Of a DNA stretch of 16,435 bases, positions 13,454 to 16,435 are shown in pieces. The DNA is from Candidatus Latescibacterota bacterium. Lineage in GTDB: Bacteria; JAAXHH01. The stretch's first letter is position 1. Every line of letters begins with the position of its first letter. Where the stretch lies: contig JAJECR010000312.1 of NCBI GenBank assembly GCA_022821935.1, positions 1 to 16,435 of the forward strand, read 5' to 3'. The notes under the pieces are model-generated. The model saw only the letters and a list, made by a program, of their open reading frames with translations, was not told the DNA's origin and ran no database searches. Position numbers and translations under genes: made by a program.

Positions 13454-15859
13454 TCAGTGCAGGTCCAGGTTGGTCACCAGGAGGGCGTTTCGCTGGATGA
13501 ATTCGTTTCGGGCGGCCACGTTATCGCCCATGAGGATCGTGAAAATCCGGTCCGCCTCCACCGCGTCGTCGAGGGTTACCCGGAGCAACGTGCGGGTTTC
13601 GGGATTCATCGTCGTCTGCCACAGCTCTTCGGCGTCCATCTCGGCCAGGCCCTTGTACCGCGAGATGGTGGCGCCTTCCCGCCCCACGTCCAGCACGGCG
13701 TCGATCAGTTTGCCGACCCCCCTGACCCGTTTCTCGGTCTTATCCGTGCTGACGAGCATCTCGTTGTCCAGGACGTCCTCCAGTCGGCCGCAGAGCTGCC
13801 TGAGCCTGCGGTACAGGGAGGGGTCCAGGGCTTCTTCGACGGGGTCCACGGGTACCGGAACTTCGCCGGCCTCTTCCTGCTCCTTTCGCGCTTCCGCCCG
13901 GTCGCGCAGATCTCTCCGGTATGCGTCGTACAGGTCCCGCTCTCGGAGCATGTCCATGATCTGGTCGCGCTTCAGACCTGTCTTGACCAGTCGTCCGATC
14001 TGCTCTTCGAAGTCCATCATCTCGCGGAGATGGGCCAGCAGGTCGTCTTCGGTCAGGGCGTGGCCGTTGCCGTTCGCGTCCGCCCGCCGCACCCTGGTGC
14101 GGTCCACGCTCTGGTTGAGCAGGTATTCCCAGAGTTCCCGGTCGTTCTTGAGGTAGTCCTCCCGGCGCCCCTTGCGCACGCGGTACAGCGGCGGCTGCGC
14201 GATCAGGACATGGCCGTGCTCGACCAGCGGACGCATGTAGCGGAACAGGAAGGTCAGCAGCAGCGTGCGGATGTGCAATCCGTCATGGTCGGCGTCCGCC
14301 ATGATGATGACGCGCCCGTAGCGCAGCCTGGACAGGTCGAAATCGTCGTCTATCCCCACCCCCAGCGCGGTGATGATGGGCTGGAGCTTATCGTTGCTCA
14401 GCACGGTGTCGATGCGGGCCTTTTCCACGTTGAGCGGCTTGCCCCAGAGCGGTAGAATGGCCTGGAAGGTCTTGTCGCGGCCCGACTTGGCCGTGCCGCC
14501 GGCCGAATCACCCTCGACGAGGTAGATCTCGCAGGCCATGGGGTCCTTCAGGGTGCAGTCGGCCAGCTTGCCGGGCAGGGTGGTGTTTTCCAGCGCGCTC
14601 TTTCGGCGGGTGAGCTCCCGCGCCTTGCGGGCGGCGTCACGGGAAATGGCCGCCTGGATGCATTTTTCGACGATTTTCTTCGCCGTGGCCGGGTTCTCTT
14701 CCAGGTACGAGGAGAGCCCCTCGCCGACCACCGACTCCACGATGCCGCGTATATCGCTGTTGCCGAGTTTCTCCTTGGTCTGGCCCTCGAACTGGGGATC
14801 AGGAATGATCACGCTCACGATGGCCGTAATGCCTTCCCGCGTATCGTCGCCTGTTATGGGCACCTTGAGGTTCTTCAGCAGGTTGTTCCGCTGGGCGTAG
14901 TTGTTGATGGCGCGGGTGAAGGCCGTCTTGAATCCCACGAGGTGGAAGCCGCCCTCGGTAGTCCGGACGGTGTTGGCGTAGGTGAAGATGTTCTCCTGGT
15001 AGCCGTCGTTGTACTGGAAGGCGACGTCGATCTGGTTGCCGTCCCGTTCCTGGCGGATGCCGATGGTGTCATGGATGGGCGTCTTGTTCTCGTTCAGATA
15101 CTCGACGAATTCGACGATGCCGCCCCGGTACTCGAATATGCTGGATTTGCCCTTGGCCTCCTCATGCAACTCGATGCGCATGTGACGGTTCAGAAAGGCC
15201 AGTTCCCTGAAGCGGTGGGCGATGTGGTCGAAATTGAACTCCGTCGTGTCGAAGATCTCGTCATCCGGCTTGAAAGAGACGGTCGTTCCGTTCTCCGCTG
15301 TCTCGCCCCTGACCTCCAGTCCGCATACGGGTATGCCCTGCTCATAACGCTGGTAGTAGATCTTGCCGTCCCTGCGCACCTCGACGACCAGCCATTCGGA
15401 CAGGGCGTTGACCACCGAAACGCCCACGCCATGCAACCCTCCCGACACCTTGTAGGACTTGTTGTCGAACTTCCCGCCCGCGTGGAGCATGGTCATGACG
15501 ACTTCCACGGCGGGCCGGTTCTCCGTGGGGTGCGTCTCGACCGGTATGCCGCGTCCGTTGTCGATCACGGAGATCCGGCCATCCTCTTCGATATACACCT
15601 TGATCGTGTCGCCGTATCCCTGGAGATGTTCATCGATGGCGTTCTGCATCACTTCTTCCACGAGATGATGCAGCCCGGTCGAGCTGGTGCTCCCGATGTA
15701 CATGGCGGGCCGCTTGCGAACCCCCTCGAGCCCCTTCAGGACCTGGATATTCTCCGCGTCATACTGATCGGGTTCCGGGGTGTGGGGACCCGTTTCCGGC
15801 GATTCCGTGCTGTCCAGGCCGTCCATGCGGTCCGGCGTATTTTCCCGTGTTTCTGACAT
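13454..15859 (-). CDS. gyrB: DNA gyrase subunit B
   Basis: ATPase subunit of gyrase, 801 residues. After an acidic N-terminal tail of about 35 residues comes the GHKL ATPase: E69 and N73 in EEVMQNAIDE, VIDNGRGIPV, HAGGKFDNKSYKVSGGLHGV. The TOPRIM domain has E450 (VEGDSAGG) and the metal triad D522/D524/D526 in MADADHDG. A roughly 150-residue charged insert (about 565-715) gives a length like that of E. coli GyrB, followed by SRYKGLAEMDAEELW and the C-terminal VTNLDLH. Unusual positions: Gln72 where GyrB normally has Asp before the Mg-binding Asn, LWGKPLNVEKAR where LRGKILNVEKAR is usual, and H525. AGAAGG before the ATG overlaps the end of the upstream DUF721 gene, so the two are coupled. Confidence 0.97.
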   Translation of the reverse strand: MSETRENTPDRMDGLDSTESPETGPHTPEPDQYDAENIQVLKGLEGVRKRPAMYIGSTSSTGLHHLVEEVMQNAIDEHLQGYGDTIKVYIEEDGRISVIDNGRGIPVETHPTENRPAVEVVMTMLHAGGKFDNKSYKVSGGLHGVGVSVVNALSEWLVVEVRRDGKIYYQRYEQGIPVCGLEVRGETAENGTTVSFKPDDEIFDTTEFNFDHIAHRFRELAFLNRHMRIELHEEAKGKSSIFEYRGGIVEFVEYLNENKTPIHDTIGIRQERDGNQIDVAFQYNDGYQENIFTYANTVRTTEGGFHLVGFKTAFTRAINNYAQRNNLLKNLKVPITGDDTREGITAIVSVIIPDPQFEGQTKEKLGNSDIRGIVESVVGEGLSSYLEENPATAKKIVEKCIQAAISRDAARKARELTRRKSALENTTLPGKLADCTLKDPMACEIYLVEGDSAGGTAKSGRDKTFQAILPLWGKPLNVEKARIDTVLSNDKLQPIITALGVGIDDDFDLSRLRYGRVIIMADADHDGLHIRTLLLTFLFRYMRPLVEHGHVLIAQPPLYRVRKGRREDYLKNDRELWEYLLNQSVDRTRVRRADANGNGHALTEDDLLAHLREMMDFEEQIGRLVKTGLKRDQIMDMLRERDLYDAYRRDLRDRAEARKEQEEAGEVPVPVDPVEEALDPSLYRRLRQLCGRLEDVLDNEMLVSTDKTEKRVRGVGKLIDAVLDVGREGATISRYKGLAEMDAEELWQTTMNPETRTLLRVTLDDAVEADRIFTILMGDNVAARNEFIQRNALLVTNLDLH

Positions 15860-15864
15860 CGATT

Positions 15865-16170
15865 TTACCTTCTGGAATTAGTGAATATGATGTCCTGGAC
15901 CATCGGTCTGCCCAGTGACCGGTCCAGTCGATTCAGGATTTCCTGCTTCATGTAGAACAATTCCTGGCGCCAGGCCGCGCTGTCCACCTCCACGACCAGC
16001 TTCCCCCCGTCGAAGAAGACCGCCCGCGCATGGGCCGAAATGCGGTCCCCGACCACCTGAGCCCACCTGTCCACGGCCTGCTGCTCCTCGAGCCTGCCTT
16101 CCATCCCGAGGCTTCGGACCAGATTCTCAAGGGCGTCGCCCAGGGTCGTAGTCTTGTGTTTTTTCGTCAT
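15865..16170 (-). CDS. DUF721 / DciA-like protein
   Basis: 101-residue protein of the DUF721 family, which includes DciA, the ancestral loader or operator of the replicative helicase. It begins with basic MTKKHKTTTLGDALENLVRSLG, then has the family core: AVDRWAQVVGDRISAHARAVFFDGGKLVVEVDSAAWRQEL in consecutive parts, and a final MVQDIIFTN. It lies nine bases after recF and five before gyrB on the same strand, the usual place for DUF721 genes in recF-gyrB clusters. A helicase-related role is family knowledge; nothing in the sequence proves it for this copy. Confidence 0.85.
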   Translation of the reverse strand: MTKKHKTTTLGDALENLVRSLGMEGRLEEQQAVDRWAQVVGDRISAHARAVFFDGGKLVVEVDSAAWRQELFYMKQEILNRLDRSLGRPMVQDIIFTNSRR

Positions 16171-16179
16171 GACCGAACC

Positions 16180-16435
16180 TCAGTCCCAGGGAGTCACCGT
16201 GCCTTCGTGGACGCGGAAGCGGGTGATCCCCTGCCGGTAGTCCCCGATATCGCTTTCCTTGGCCGTCGTAATGAATGTCTGCCCGTACCCGGGTACCATT
16301 TCCATCAGGCGCCCCGTTCTGGCGGCGTCTATCTCCGCGAATATGTCGTCCAGCAACAAGAGCGGAGGCGCCTGCAACTGGTGCCAGAGAAAACGGGCTT
16401 CCGCCAGCTTCAGGGCTGTAGCCGCCGTCTTGTGC
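16180..16435 (-). CDS. recF: RecF, C-terminal part, 5' end outside window
   Basis: C-terminal end of the SMC-like ATPase RecF, which with RecO and RecR loads RecA at gapped DNA. The frame is open to the window edge: the last in-window codons read HKTAATALKLAEARFLWHQL, part of the signature helix region, followed by PPLLLLDDIFAEIDAAR (Walker B plus D-loop) and a C-terminal TFITTAKESD. A TTG at 16377 is not a start, since the conserved sequence continues upstream. TGA is at 16180-16182. It is followed by the DUF721 gene after nine bases. Confidence 0.93.
   Translation of the reverse strand, partial: HKTAATALKLAEARFLWHQLQAPPLLLLDDIFAEIDAARTGRLMEMVPGYGQTFITTAKESDIGDYRQGITRFRVHEGTVTPWD

Noticed and set aside
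10834..13500. An 888-codon open frame on the plus strand opposite gyrA
   Set aside because: Antisense shadow of gyrA with no family features and no promoter or ribosome-binding site.

Overview
The window is GC-rich, densely packed bacterial DNA from a chromosome region near the replication genes. I see no mobile element, tRNA, rRNA or CRISPR. The minus strand carries recF (3' part) - DUF721/DciA-like - gyrB - gyrA, then a complete LysW amino-group carrier operon: lysW, a short leader peptide with an intrinsic terminator, two tandem lysX-type ATP-grasp genes, lysY, hisS, lysZ, lysJ and lysK. The plus strand carries a convergent block of three genes: a MoxR-type AAA+ ATPase (5' end cut by the window), a CoxE-type VWA protein and a secreted DUF4159 protein. 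The lineage cannot be fixed from sequence alone. LysW-dependent lysine/ornithine synthesis is known from Deinococcota, several uncultured bacterial phyla (for example Latescibacterota-like lineages) and archaea; the bacterial GyrA/GyrB, RecF and DciA-like proteins rule out archaea. Latescibacterota or a relative is only a guess.

Layout. 1-2905 (+): MoxR-like ATPase, VWA protein and DUF4159 protein, overlapping or closely spaced. 2906-2999: convergent junction with one imperfect hairpin. 3000-10717 (-): the lys/arg operon in transcription order lysW, leader peptide and terminator, degenerate LysX paralogue, lysX, lysY, hisS, lysZ, lysJ, lysK, with many 4-base ATGA overlaps or zero spacing. 10718-10848: a good sigma70-type promoter for lysW. 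10849-16435 (-): gyrA, gyrB, the DUF721 gene and recF.

How the genes work together. LysW is a 54-residue acidic carrier ending in the diagnostic EDWGE. LysX attaches alpha-aminoadipate (or glutamate in dual-function systems) to its C-terminal Glu. LysZ phosphorylates the side chain, LysY reduces it, LysJ transaminates it and LysK releases lysine (or ornithine). No alpha-aminoadipate synthesis genes are visible, so lysine versus arginine use cannot be settled here.

The most interesting region is 10340-10552. Between lysW and the first ligase gene lies an AT-rich 27-codon ORF with 4 Lys, 4 His and 4 Arg codons, followed 38 nt later by a clear intrinsic terminator. The operon downstream makes Lys and/or Arg and encodes histidyl-tRNA synthetase, so this looks like a transcription attenuator that senses basic amino acids. 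The second highlight is the ATP-grasp paralogue at 9453-10307, which aligns without gaps to the neighbouring LysX but has lost several ATP/Mg ligands. The third is a natural Leu in GyrA at the position of E. coli Ser83.
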